A program made the position numbers and the translations under genes. From the IMG/VR virus record IMGVR_UViG_3300037132_000070, positions 1 to 39,364 of that record: a stretch of DNA of 39,364 nt; one strand, given 5' to 3'. The notes below the pieces were generated by a model that saw only the letters and a program-made list of their open reading frames with translations, made no database searches and was not told the DNA's origin. Of this stretch, positions 30,991 through 38,088 are shown piece after piece (the stretch's first letter is position 1; each line of letters begins with the position of its first letter). Source of the stretch: a virus.

Positions 30991-31785
30991 ATGATGAAGT
31001 TCGTTGGCGCCGTGTGCGCGTTCGTGGTTCTGTTTGTGGTGCTGGTGATGATCTTTGGTTCATGGGGAACCATCGACGCCGGCCACCGTGGCGTAGTGCT
31101 GAACATGGGTCGGGTGACGGGCGAAATCAAGGGCGAGGGTTTCTACACCAAGACCCCATGGTTTGTGAGTGTCAAGTCCATGGATGTTCGCACCCAAAAG
31201 GAGCAGGTTGAAACTGAGGGAGCCAGCAAGGACTTGCAGATGGTCCACGCGACAATCGCGCTTAACCTCTCCCTGTCTCCCGGCAAGTGCGCGGAGGTCT
31301 ATCAGTCAATCGGCGTTGACTACCTGGACAAGATCGTTGCGCCGACCATGCAGGAAAGTATCAAAGCGGTTCTTGCGCTCTACACGGCTGAAGAACTGAT
31401 ATCAAAACGCGAACTGGTGCGGGCTGATATCGCCAAGCACATTGACGACAAGTTGACGGCGTTCGGCGTCCGAACTGAGGCGCTGAACATCGTCAACTTT
31501 AACTTCAGCAAGTCATTCAACGAGGCCATCGAGGCCAAGGTGACGACCGAGCAAAACGCCATGGCGGCCAAGAACCTGCTGGCGCAGAAGGAATACGAGG
31601 CGCAGCAGTTAGTTGCCACGGCACGCGGCAAGGCCGAGGCAATGACCGTCGAAAGCGCTGCGCTTGCCAAGAATCCGACCGTGCTCCAGCTTCGCGCCCT
31701 AGAAAAGTGGAACGGTGTTCTGCCGCAGGTCATGGGTGCCGGGGCTGTGCCGTTCATCGACGTGAAGATTGCTGAGTCGAAGTAA
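30991..31785 (+). CDS. SPFH-domain (prohibitin/HflC-like) membrane protein
   Basis: This encodes 264 residues from ATG 30991 with TAGGAG upstream. One N-terminal span (FVGAVCAFVVLFVVLVMIFGSW) is followed by TIDAGHRGVVLNMGRV, the hallmark entry to an SPFH/band 7 domain, then VRTQKEQVETEGASKDLQ, and a long Ala/Glu/Lys-rich coiled coil after residue 170 ending VLPQVMGAGAVPFIDV. SPFH proteins form large rings on membranes; bacterial HflK/HflC control the FtsH protease. A phage copy may hold host protease or membrane domains in check. Full length for the family. Likely linked with the membrane peptide just upstream. Confidence 0.82.
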   Translation: MMKFVGAVCAFVVLFVVLVMIFGSWGTIDAGHRGVVLNMGRVTGEIKGEGFYTKTPWFVSVKSMDVRTQKEQVETEGASKDLQMVHATIALNLSLSPGKCAEVYQSIGVDYLDKIVAPTMQESIKAVLALYTAEELISKRELVRADIAKHIDDKLTAFGVRTEALNIVNFNFSKSFNEAIEAKVTTEQNAMAAKNLLAQKEYEAQQLVATARGKAEAMTVESAALAKNPTVLQLRALEKWNGVLPQVMGAGAVPFIDVKIAESK

Positions 31786-31790
31786 CCACT

Positions 31791-31842
31791 TTGCGGGCAC
31801 AACGTCCGCAACCCGCCGCTGGTGCTGTTTCGGGGGCCAGCG
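31791..31842 (+). promoter_or_regulatory. Two hairpins after the SPFH gene
   Basis: TTGCGG (31791-31796) pairs with CCGCAA (31806-31811), and CGCTGG (31817-31822) with CCAGCG (31837-31842). There is no T-run. They fill the 80-base gap before the next gene and may stabilise or process the mRNA. Confidence 0.35.
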
Positions 31843-31865
31843 TGCGGGATTTAAGGATGAGTGCG

Positions 31866-32513
31866 ATGAGAGTAGACCTGAGCAAGTGCGTGCGGGGGCA
31901 GCGGTTGAAGATGCGCAACGGCACCATTGCCGAGTACCGCAACGTTCTGTATAGAAATGGACCTCGTTTGCACGATGTGCTTTTTCATCACATGGGGATT
32001 CCGGCCGCGTCCACTTTCGGCGATGACGGCAGATACATGCCGTCCGGCATGCCATCCCCGGAAGACATCATCGTTGTCCTGCCGATGGAGGGCGCCGCCA
32101 GTGATGCTTCCGAGACTCGCGTTTACCAACTGGAGCGGGAGCTTGCCGCGATGACGGCAGATCGGGACGCCGCGCGTCTTGATCTTGGACTTGCCCGTAT
32201 AACGGTTGGCCAGCGAGAGGAAACGCTGCGCCAGTGCGAGGCCGCGCTTGAGGACCGCAACGGCAAGCTGGACGCCCTGCGGACCCGCGTCGCCGCGCTG
32301 GAGGGCGCGCTAGAACAATCCGCCGCCGCAATGGTTCAGAGCGGCTTCACCGGATGCAAGATGCACATGGACGTACTCGCCGCGCTCTCACCCGCGCCGC
32401 AGCCCGCAGAGCCGATGATTGTGTGCCCGAACTGCGGCAAGTCAGGCGCGCACTTCATCGGCCCCAGCTTTGGCGAGGATGGGCACTACCTTTGCCCGAA
32501 GGCGCAGCCATGA
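31866..32513 (+). CDS. Coiled-coil protein with C-terminal Cys pair
   Basis: This encodes 215 residues. ATG 31866 is chosen because AAGGA lies eight bases before it; ATG 31857 is the alternative. The N-terminal 60 residues are beta-like (GQRLKMRNGTIAEYRNVLYRNG). Residues 80-165 form a long heptad coil (YQLERELAAMTADRDAARLD...), and the end has CPNCGKSGAH with a further Cys near the terminus, a possible zinc ribbon. Proteins with 'MRNG ... YRNV' starts and coils are common in phages but of unknown role. It overlaps the next gene by ATGA. Confidence 0.58.
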   Translation: MRVDLSKCVRGQRLKMRNGTIAEYRNVLYRNGPRLHDVLFHHMGIPAASTFGDDGRYMPSGMPSPEDIIVVLPMEGAASDASETRVYQLERELAAMTADRDAARLDLGLARITVGQREETLRQCEAALEDRNGKLDALRTRVAALEGALEQSAAAMVQSGFTGCKMHMDVLAALSPAPQPAEPMIVCPNCGKSGAHFIGPSFGEDGHYLCPKAQP

Positions 32514-32689
32514 CCCGCTGCCCGCACTGCGGCTCGCGCACCGTCACCGCGCTTGTGTGCCAGGATGGCTACGCGGCGACGTGCCACGACTGCGGAGGAC
32601 GCGGCCCGGTGCGGGAAACGGAGACTGCGGCAGAGCAGGCGTGGTGCGAGGACTTGAACGAATCAGCGCTTGAAACGCAGGAGGACTAG
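32510..32689 (+). CDS. Lar-like zinc-ribbon protein
   Basis: This encodes 59 residues, start in an ATGA overlap. CPHCGS at the start and CHDCGGRGP 20 residues later form a two-CxxC ribbon, followed by T-x-x-A-x-x-A-W. That is the signature of the Lar family, named for restriction alleviation in the Rac prophage. Typical end 'aWN.R' is replaced by acidic residues. Anti-restriction is a guess from the family; many relatives are untested. Confidence 0.55.
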   Translation: MTRCPHCGSRTVTALVCQDGYAATCHDCGGRGPVRETETAAEQAWCEDLNESALETQED

Positions 32690-33391
32690 ATGCTTAAACT
32701 CATCGAAGACATCCGCAAAATGAAGTCTGTGCGGGACAACGATTACACGCGCTATGAAGACGGCGATTGGAAATGCTGGATTTGCGACTCCGCCCGCGTG
32801 GGGAACGGCGCCCGCGTGGGGAACTACGCCCGCGTGGGGGACTCCGCCCGCGTGGGGAACTGCGCCAGCGTGGGGGACTCCGCCAGCGTGGGGAACGGCG
32901 CCAGCGTGGGGGACTGCGCCAGCGTGGGGGACTGCGCCAGCGTGGGGGACTGCGCCCGCGTGGGGGACTCCGCCCGCGTGGGGAACTGCGCCAGCGTGGG
33001 GGACTCCGCCCGCGTGGGGAACGGCGCCAGCGTGGGGGACTGCGCCAGCGTGGGGGACTCCGCCCGCGTGGGGGACTCCGCCCGCGTGGGGAACTCCGCC
33101 CGCGTGGGGAACGGCGCCCGCGTGGGGAACGGCGCCACGGTCAACTACTGCTTATCAATTGGTCCTCTCGGCACGCGAAAGGCCATGCTGCACTACCTAC
33201 CGGAAATCGGCATGTACTCGACCGGTTGTTTCTACGGCACCAGCGAGCGGCTGCTTGAGATGAGCGCAGATAGTCATGGCAAGACCAGCGATCACTACCG
33301 CGCCTATGCTGCGGCGATTGCCGGTCTTGTTGCGCTGGCGGCGGCGATGGGATTAAGCGGACTTGCCGAACCCGCGGAGAAGGCGAAATGA
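32690..33391 (+). CDS. Hexapeptide-repeat (left-handed beta-helix) protein
   Basis: This encodes 233 residues, start directly after the previous stop with AGGAGG upstream. Residues 33-146 are 19 perfect six-residue units of the form [DN][SGCY]A[RS]VG, then a degraded twentieth. V-G-x-x-A-x is the hexapeptide rule for left-handed beta-helices. The C-terminal 70 residues (SIGPLGTRKAML ... STGCFYGTSERLLEM) match a domain I have seen after such repeats in phage and bacterial proteins of unknown role. No acyltransferase His is present. It ends in an ATGA overlap. Confidence 0.7.
   Translation: MLKLIEDIRKMKSVRDNDYTRYEDGDWKCWICDSARVGNGARVGNYARVGDSARVGNCASVGDSASVGNGASVGDCASVGDCASVGDCARVGDSARVGNCASVGDSARVGNGASVGDCASVGDSARVGDSARVGNSARVGNGARVGNGATVNYCLSIGPLGTRKAMLHYLPEIGMYSTGCFYGTSERLLEMSADSHGKTSDHYRAYAAAIAGLVALAAAMGLSGLAEPAEKAK
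32786..33127 (+). repeat. 18-bp tandem repeat, 19 units
   Basis: Nineteen 18-bp units in a row. Every unit has the same GCC, GTG and GGG codons; only four bases vary (unit positions 1, 4, 5 and 10), each changing an amino acid: GAC/AAC, TCC/GGC/TGC/TAC, CGC/AGC. No synonymous difference is seen in 342 bp. All three top-strand frames are open, a by-product of the repeat. Confidence 0.95.
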
Positions 33392-33771
33392 GCGATTCAC
33401 CGTTCAAGGGACCGTTCCGTTATGACCCGGCGGTCAGTGCAATATTCGACGTTGGCAATCATCGCGTGCTTGACGTTCGCGGTTGGGGTTATCTGACCGG
33501 CAAGGGAGTCGGTGCGCTTGGCATGGCTGACGATGAAGCAGAGGACGCGCAGAAGGCCATTGGCCAGCACGTCTGCGACCTGCTGAACGCGCCGCCGTCG
33601 ATTCCTCCGCCGCAGTTCCGCGAGATGGTGCAGGAGGCGTTCCGCGAGGGGTGCGACGGTTGCGGCGTTCCTCCGCCGGCACGGTGCGGTGAAATGGTGT
33701 CCTGCACGCTGTGCCCTGTCTGGCTGAACTCCAAGGCCAAGGCCGCGCTCGACAAGATGGAGAAGTCGTGA
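33388..33771 (+). CDS. Early hypothetical protein with Cys pairs
   Basis: This encodes 127 residues, start in an ATGA overlap. The N-terminal two thirds (FRYDPAVSAIFDVGNHRVLDVRGWG ... GQHVCDLLNAPP) match a common small phage protein. The C-terminal part adds GCDGCG and CTLCPVW, a likely zinc site made of CxxC pairs. Function unknown. It ends in a GTGA overlap. Confidence 0.58.
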   Translation: MSDSPFKGPFRYDPAVSAIFDVGNHRVLDVRGWGYLTGKGVGALGMADDEAEDAQKAIGQHVCDLLNAPPSIPPPQFREMVQEAFREGCDGCGVPPPARCGEMVSCTLCPVWLNSKAKAALDKMEKS

Positions 33772-34034
33772 AACTTTCCATGGCACAACTAAGGGCGTTG
33801 CGAGGGGCAGCTACCGGCAATCCGGCTGCTGGCATTTCCGGGCAATCAGCGCACGGCGGACTGACTGCTACGCTGTGGAGTCTTCGCCAACGCGGGCTGC
33901 TCAACCAACGAAACGAGATCACGGATGCAGGCAAGGCCGAGATCGACGCGCTGGAGATTAACGCCCCGCGTGACCTTCGCGGCGACAGCCGCGTAACGGT
34001 CCACGCGGATGTTGGCGGAAAGGATCAGCCATGA
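33768..34034 (+). CDS. Winged-helix-like early protein
   Basis: This encodes 88 residues, GTG start at 33768 in a GTGA overlap. SMAQLRALRGAATG, then LTATLWSLRQRGLLNQRNEITDAGKAEI is the pattern of a small winged helix: recognition helix, short wing around NQRNEIT, final helix. Such proteins bind DNA; the target is unknown. The C-terminal 30 residues are flexible. It is a possible regulator of the early operon. Confidence 0.55.
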   Translation: MKLSMAQLRALRGAATGNPAAGISGQSAHGGLTATLWSLRQRGLLNQRNEITDAGKAEIDALEINAPRDLRGDSRVTVHADVGGKDQP

Positions 34035-34294
34035 AAGAGAAACTAGGAGCGGTCATCTTCGGCGTCCGCTTCACGCTGGCCCAGGAGGCGGCTCTCGCCG
34101 CTGACTCACGCTCGCCACGCTGGGACTTGCATCCGCCCCAGCGCGAGGAGTACGACGACGACCACGCCTACGCCGTAGGACTGCGCGACTACTGCGACAG
34201 ACTGATTGCCGCCAACAATGCCGTCAGGGGCGCGGCGGAGCCGCGTACCCTGGACGGGCTGGTTGGCGGTTTGAATCAGGAGGACAAGGCATGA
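34031..34294 (+). CDS. Small early hypothetical protein
   Basis: This encodes 87 residues, joined on both sides by ATGA overlaps. Helical middle with aspartates (REEYDDDHAYAVGLRDYCDRLIAANNAV). No family or motif recognised. Confidence 0.5.
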   Translation: MKEKLGAVIFGVRFTLAQEAALAADSRSPRWDLHPPQREEYDDDHAYAVGLRDYCDRLIAANNAVRGAAEPRTLDGLVGGLNQEDKA

Positions 34295-34449
34295 AACAGG
34301 GAGAGTACGAGATTCACGCGAACCCCGCGCGCTGCCCCGAACCGTGCGTGCCAGGTACCAATCGTTGCCGCGCGCACCAGCCCGAGGCGATGAAGAGGAA
34401 TGCGGAGCTTTGTCGGGCGCGGAAGCTAGAGCGAAAGGCGAGGGCGTGA
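34291..34449 (+). CDS. Small Cys-containing protein (52 residues)
   Basis: Starts in an ATGA overlap and ends in a TGATG overlap with the next gene, with AGGAGG upstream. Cysteines at positions 15, 19 and 26 plus His29 could bind zinc (C-x3-C-x6-C-x2-H), followed by a basic Lys/Arg/Glu helix. The chained overlaps and site are the reasons to accept it. Confidence 0.55.
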   Translation: MKQGEYEIHANPARCPEPCVPGTNRCRAHQPEAMKRNAELCRARKLERKARA

Positions 34450-34694
34450 TGGACTCATTTTTGATACGAGCCTGGTGCGGCAATTGCCGAAATGTAAAAG
34501 TTGGCTGGGTAGAGGGCGGATTTGGCCAGCGTCACGGATTGGAATGCCGACACGTTCAGAACGAGGCAAAATCAGTTTGTGAGCACTGGACACCCAGAAA
34601 AAAGACGTTTATTGCCGCTCTGAAAGAAGCCAGAAATGAGCATGGAGTGAACCGCACCGCGCCCGCAGACCTGTTCGAGCAGACGAAAGGATGA
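34449..34694 (+). CDS. Small Cys/His-rich early protein
   Basis: This encodes 81 residues, start inside a TGATG overlap. AWCGNCRNVKVGW, then a Cys-His pair (LECRH) and CEHW give a likely zinc site. Role unknown. An 18-base AT-rich gap follows before the next gene. Confidence 0.52.
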   Translation: MDSFLIRAWCGNCRNVKVGWVEGGFGQRHGLECRHVQNEAKSVCEHWTPRKKTFIAALKEARNEHGVNRTAPADLFEQTKG

Positions 34695-34712
34695 TATAGC
34701 TATTCAATTCAC

Positions 34713-35288
34713 ATGCAGCAAAAACCATTAAGCACGTACACAATTCAACGCTGGGCGTATGGATGGACTATCTCTGGCCCAGGGTGCGCCGTTCCATGTT
34801 CGGCAATGCTCGACCTTGCAAAGATGGCAGGAAAAAAAGCAGTGATCGACTGTGGCATTGCACATCACTTGAAATACACGCAAAATCGAGATGTTGTCAT
34901 GTGTGCCGGTATCGCGCACGAACTCAAGCTGTGGCGCGAAGAAATTACAACATCACTGGCCAACAATCCGCCGCAAGAACGCTGGTGGCACGGCGTGGAT
35001 GTCGGCACGTCATCGGCGGCAATATTCGCCGTCCTGTGTGACAAGTGCTGGCAATGGGAAGCCAAGGAGTTCTGTCGCGAATCGGCGCCGCGTGACGCTG
35101 GGGACTTTGGCCGGTGCAAGCGACTCATCGAAGCCATCCCTGAATGGCGGGAACGTTTAGCCGAGGTTGCGGAAGCGTACCCCAAGACCGCATGGCCGAG
35201 GATCGTTGCGCGGTGGGCTGAACTGGAATCGGCGACCCAAGAGCAGGTCGGCGCGATTCTGGACGCGGCGCAGAAAGGCACGACATGA
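34713..35288 (+). CDS. Early protein with a common phage C-terminal domain
   Basis: This encodes 191 residues from ATG 34713. The N-terminal 90 residues are of uncertain fold with several Cys. From about residue 93, RWWHGVDVGTSSAAIFAVL, then APRDAGDFGRCKRLIEAIPEWRERL and a helical end is a pattern widespread in phage early proteins of unknown function. The two parts may be a fusion: base composition at 34680-34900 is more AT-rich than the rest. It ends in an ATGA overlap. Confidence 0.55.
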   Translation: MQQKPLSTYTIQRWAYGWTISGPGCAVPCSAMLDLAKMAGKKAVIDCGIAHHLKYTQNRDVVMCAGIAHELKLWREEITTSLANNPPQERWWHGVDVGTSSAAIFAVLCDKCWQWEAKEFCRESAPRDAGDFGRCKRLIEAIPEWRERLAEVAEAYPKTAWPRIVARWAELESATQEQVGAILDAAQKGTT

Positions 35289-35545
35289 GCCAGGCATACA
35301 GAGACGCGCACGCACCCCGCAAAATGGTGCGCCTGCCGCCAGACCGCCGCGTGATCGGCGCGCTCCTGGGCGACGGCACGATACAGTTCAGGTTTCGCCG
35401 TTTGATCGGCCGCGATGTCCATACACATAGCATCCGCCTGACGCCCGACGCCTTGCTGGCCATGATGTCGATTGCGCTTGCGTTTGGCTCGGTGCGGAAC
35501 GGGAGCCTGCCGCAGGTTGGCAGCGCCCGTAACTTGCTGGCGTGA
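35285..35545 (+). CDS. Small early hypothetical protein
   Basis: This encodes 86 residues, start in an ATGA overlap. A basic first half (HAPRKMVRLPPDRRVIGALLGDG) is followed by beta-like and helical segments (TIQFRFRRLIGRD, LTPDALLAMMSIALAF). No family. It is the last gene before the promoter at 35561. Confidence 0.5.
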   Translation: MSQAYRDAHAPRKMVRLPPDRRVIGALLGDGTIQFRFRRLIGRDVHTHSIRLTPDALLAMMSIALAFGSVRNGSLPQVGSARNLLA

Positions 35546-35560
35546 CCCGCGATTAACCGC

Positions 35561-35589
35561 TTGACATCCGCGCGGCGGCATACTACGTT
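35561..35589 (+). promoter_or_regulatory. Sigma70-type promoter for the replication genes
   Basis: TTGACA (35561-35566), a perfect -35 box, is followed after 17 bases by TACGTT (35584-35589). It lies just after a gene end and 60 bases before the 40-residue gene that opens the replication set. This is the best promoter in the window. Confidence 0.6.
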
Positions 35590-35602
35590 CGCGGTGGTGG
35601 GT
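35586..35602 (+). repeat. 17-bp direct repeat, copy 1
   Basis: CGTTCGCGGTGGTGGGT here is identical to 39207-39223. This copy covers the expected transcription start of the promoter at 35561. Confidence 0.8.
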
Positions 35603-35649
35603 GCAGTAGGCCCCGCCGGCGAGTGAAGCCCGCCGAACTTGGAGCAACC

Positions 35650-35772
35650 ATGATTTACCCATTGCCGCCCGTACCGGACCCTTGCGCAAAACATCTTGGC
35701 CGTCCTGGCCCGGTTGCTCCTGCGTTGGCTTCACCCGGTACGGGCGGGCACGTTTCACAGGTTGTGATATGA
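35650..35772 (+). CDS. Small Pro/Gly-rich protein (40 residues)
   Basis: Starts at ATG 35650 with GGAG upstream and ends in an ATGA overlap with the replication gene. The chain is Pro/Gly/Val-rich without a motif. It may be a leader that couples translation to the next gene, or a genuine micro-protein. Confidence 0.45.
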   Translation: MIYPLPPVPDPCAKHLGRPGPVAPALASPGTGGHVSQVVI

Positions 35773-36461
35773 GCGCATCGTCCGCATGGTTTCCGTGCTA
35801 CGTCAACGACCTCCTGGGGTCAATGCGTTGGAAGTCGATGACCCCCGCACAGCGCGGTGCCTACTGGCAGTTGATCTGCTGGCAGATGCAGGGAGACGAT
35901 GGCACGCTGCCCGGCGATCCAGTCACTCTGTCAAGCCTCTCCGACTTGGACCTATCCAGCGTCAACGCGTGTGTTCTGGAAGCATTTCCGTTGCTGCCGT
36001 CCGGGCGCCGCGCAAACCAACGAGCGTTGCGTGAGTGGCAGAAGCGCAAGGCAATCTCTGGTGTCCGATCAGAGGTGGGAAGCGCAGGAGTAGCAAAAAG
36101 ATGGCAAGATCATAGCAAACCGATAGCAATTGCTATTCAGCCGGATAGCAAACCGATAGCAATTGCTGCTACAACCACAACCACAACCACAGCAACAGTC
36201 ACACCCACAGCCAAAGAAGAGTCTCGCTGGCAAGCCATGCTCGACAAGTACCGTGCGCTGGGGGTTAATATCGAGGTTGAGCAGTCAAAGGCCGAGGCAT
36301 GGCTACTCAGTCCACGCGGCGCCGGACGCAAAATGACGCAACGTTTTTTCGCAAATTGGCTCGGACGCGCCGCCGAATCAACCAAGGCCGTAGAGGGACA
36401 AGCCATTGGCGGCTACGCAGATCCAGATAACGACCCGTTGCTCAAGCACAGGATGAGGTGA
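35769..36461 (+). CDS. DUF1376 phage replication protein
   Basis: This encodes 230 residues, start in an ATGA overlap. WFPCYVNDLLGSMRWKSMTPAQRGAYWQLICWQ near the start is the clear DUF1376 signature (replication initiator-like, YdaU type), probably a winged helix that recognises the origin. A low-complexity linker (SKPIAIA repeats, Thr runs, residues 116-152) contains the iteron-like DNA repeats. The C-terminal part (QRFFANWLGRA) resembles DnaA/DnaT-like ends. Next gene is the helicase loader, the usual partner. It would open the origin and recruit the loader. Confidence 0.75.
   Translation: MSASSAWFPCYVNDLLGSMRWKSMTPAQRGAYWQLICWQMQGDDGTLPGDPVTLSSLSDLDLSSVNACVLEAFPLLPSGRRANQRALREWQKRKAISGVRSEVGSAGVAKRWQDHSKPIAIAIQPDSKPIAIAATTTTTTTATVTPTAKEESRWQAMLDKYRALGVNIEVEQSKAEAWLLSPRGAGRKMTQRFFANWLGRAAESTKAVEGQAIGGYADPDNDPLLKHRMR
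36112..36167 (+). repeat. Iteron-like repeats, candidate replication origin
   Basis: A 23-bp sequence occurs twice without change, at 36112-36134 and 36145-36167, 33 bp apart. Each copy ends in the 10-bp palindrome AGCAATTGCT. A strand-biased ACAACC-type stretch follows (36170-36205). Lambda-like phages keep their origin inside the initiator gene in the same way. Confidence 0.5.
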
Positions 36462-36464
36462 TCC

Positions 36465-37205
36465 ATGAACGACCACGCCCCAAAATCCGCCGTTCCGATG
36501 TCCGAACTGGCAGACAAAGCCAAGGCCGATGCGGAAAAGCGGATGATGTTTGTCATGGCGCGAATGGTTCAGCCCGAAACGCCGGAAGAAATTGCAGAAA
36601 TCAAGAAGATGGATAGGCAATACCGCGAAAGCATTTTCTCTAGCCTTTGCCCGCCGCTCTACCGGGACACAACCGCCGATCGCATCCCCGATCAGGCTTC
36701 TCTGGCAAAGGTCATGGCGTGGAAGTCTCGCCCCCGCGGCGCCGATGGGGTATGCCGCCTAAACGCCCGCGGCTTGACGCTTGTGGGCGAACCTGGAAGC
36801 GGAAAGACCCGCGCCGCATGGCTCAAGCTGCACGCCGCCATGATGGCTGGTTGCCGCGTGCTGGCTTTCGACGGACTAGGATGGGGTTTGGCGGTATCGT
36901 CGCATTTTGGAGACTCAGGGACGGTTGAAGACTGGATCGCGCAATGTTGCGGCGTTGACATCCTGTTCATCGACGACTGTTTCAAAGCTCGCCTGACAGA
37001 GGCCCAAGAGTTTGCGCTGTTCGGCGTGCTGGATCGCCGCGCCGCGCACATGCGCCCGACAATTTTGACCATGAACACGTCCGGGGCTGCGCTTGCCGGC
37101 CGCACAGCCAAGACTGCTGGGGAAAGCGACCGTTTTGACGCCATCATGCGCCGCATGACCGAATTCAGCGACGTGATTCAATTTCGCAAGAAGGTGCCAG
37201 CATGA
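36465..37205 (+). CDS. DnaC-like helicase loader (AAA ATPase)
   Basis: This encodes 246 residues, start three bases after the previous stop. Walker A GEPGSGKT is at residues 108-115, Walker B ILFIDD ends in D170-D171, sensor I is TMNTSG, and a late Arg-rich RRMTEF part carries the arginine-finger region. This is the DnaC/IstB type. It would load the host replicative helicase on the origin opened by the DUF1376 protein. No phage helicase is in the window, so host DnaB is the probable client. It overlaps the next gene by ATGA. Confidence 0.78.
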   Translation: MNDHAPKSAVPMSELADKAKADAEKRMMFVMARMVQPETPEEIAEIKKMDRQYRESIFSSLCPPLYRDTTADRIPDQASLAKVMAWKSRPRGADGVCRLNARGLTLVGEPGSGKTRAAWLKLHAAMMAGCRVLAFDGLGWGLAVSSHFGDSGTVEDWIAQCCGVDILFIDDCFKARLTEAQEFALFGVLDRRAAHMRPTILTMNTSGAALAGRTAKTAGESDRFDAIMRRMTEFSDVIQFRKKVPA

Positions 37206-37882
37206 GCCGCTACGAACCAGCAACCCCCGTGCCGCTCGCCATCGCCACGCAATCCGCGCCCATTGGGACATCTCCAAGGGCAGGCGAGCAGGCACACCCC
37301 GTCTGCGTGGCTCCTGGAGGCCTTAGCGGCGATTCTGGAAAAGCGCCATCCTACGGCAAGGAAGCGCAGAATAGCGGACTTCCGCCCGGGTCGTGGCTCT
37401 GCGACTGCCGAAACGCCGGGTTTAAGGGGCCGAACACCCCAATTTGTCGCGTCTGCGGCTCTCTGCGCCCCATGAGCCAGTCCGAACAGGCCCGCGCCTC
37501 CCTTGCGGACGCCCAAGCGCCCGTCGCCGGATGGGACGCTGCCGCGTTTGAGGCACCGTGCGCCGACCCGTGGATTGGGCTGGAGGGCAAGCTCCAGGTC
37601 GCCGTCGAGGCGTATCTGAAGCTCAAAGGCGCATGGTTTGTCCATGAGCGGCGATCGAAGGGAGAGGCGGAAGGCACACCCGACCTGCTGATCTGGTATC
37701 AAGGGGTGTCTGCGGCCATTGAATTGAAAAACAAGTACGGCACCCCGTCGGCGGCACAAAGGGATGCGCTGGTGAAGATCCGGCGCAACGGCGGGCAGGC
37801 TTGGATTGCTCGCTCGCTGCCGGCGGTTATGTGGGTGCTGGAACACGCGGCCGTGATCGACCGCAGGGAGACACAGCCATGA
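37202..37882 (+). CDS. VRR-NUC nuclease with N-terminal zinc finger
   Basis: This encodes 226 residues, start in an ATGA overlap. Residues about 66-90 hold WLCDCRNAGFKGP ... CRVCGSLRP, four Cys in a RanBP2-like pattern. The C-terminal 100 residues are a VRR-NUC domain: EGTPDLLIW with D161, IELKNKY with E174 and K176, then AAQRDALVKIRRNGGQAWIA. VRR-NUC enzymes cut branched DNA. Stand-alone phage versions are usually about 100 residues, so the finger plus linker is an addition that may steer it to forks. Confidence 0.75.
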   Translation: MSRYEPATPVPLAIATQSAPIGTSPRAGEQAHPVCVAPGGLSGDSGKAPSYGKEAQNSGLPPGSWLCDCRNAGFKGPNTPICRVCGSLRPMSQSEQARASLADAQAPVAGWDAAAFEAPCADPWIGLEGKLQVAVEAYLKLKGAWFVHERRSKGEAEGTPDLLIWYQGVSAAIELKNKYGTPSAAQRDALVKIRRNGGQAWIARSLPAVMWVLEHAAVIDRRETQP

Positions 37883-38073
37883 CCGCGCCCGACCTGAACT
37901 CCTGCCTCGTGCCGCGCTGCTTCTGCTGTCGGCGCCGCATCATTGGCAAAGCCATACATACGCGACGGCAAGAAATACTGCGCGGGGTGCTGGTACTCGA
38001 ACACACCGGCGATACACACGCCGTCAACCGGAGGCGGCGCGCAAGTGCAGGACCACACCGAAGAGGATCTTGA
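37879..38073 (+). CDS. Zinc-ribbon protein with apparent +1 frameshift
   Basis: This encodes 64 residues in the starting frame, from an ATGA overlap. It begins with CFCCRRRIIGK and then turns Arg-rich. In the +1 frame the chain continues sensibly as PYIRDGKKYCAGCWYS, which would give the expected second Cys pair of a ribbon. The switch falls at GGC-AAA-G-CCA near 37950, where a Lys tRNA on AAA could slip to AAG. So it is a programmed shift, a sequencing error or a recent one-base insertion. If shifted, the frame runs on to 38431 and overlaps the opposite operon. Confidence 0.5.
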   Translation: MTAPDLNSCLVPRCFCCRRRIIGKAIHTRRQEILRGVLVLEHTGDTHAVNRRRRASAGPHRRGS

Positions 38074-38088
38074 CGGCGCGTCCGCGTC

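Noticed and set aside
32786-33142. CRISPR-like array
   Set aside because: Units are 18 bp without spacers, are in a coding frame and vary at four fixed bases only. No cas genes are present.
32786-33142. Diversity-generating retroelement target
   Set aside because: No reverse transcriptase or template repeat is in the window, and variation is not adenine-specific.
32754-33263. Two further open frames through the 18-bp repeat array, with PAWGT-type and RPRGE-type repeats
   Set aside because: They are open only because the repeat unit has no stop in any frame. The frame used here has the upstream ribosome site, a hexapeptide pattern and a sensible C-terminal domain.
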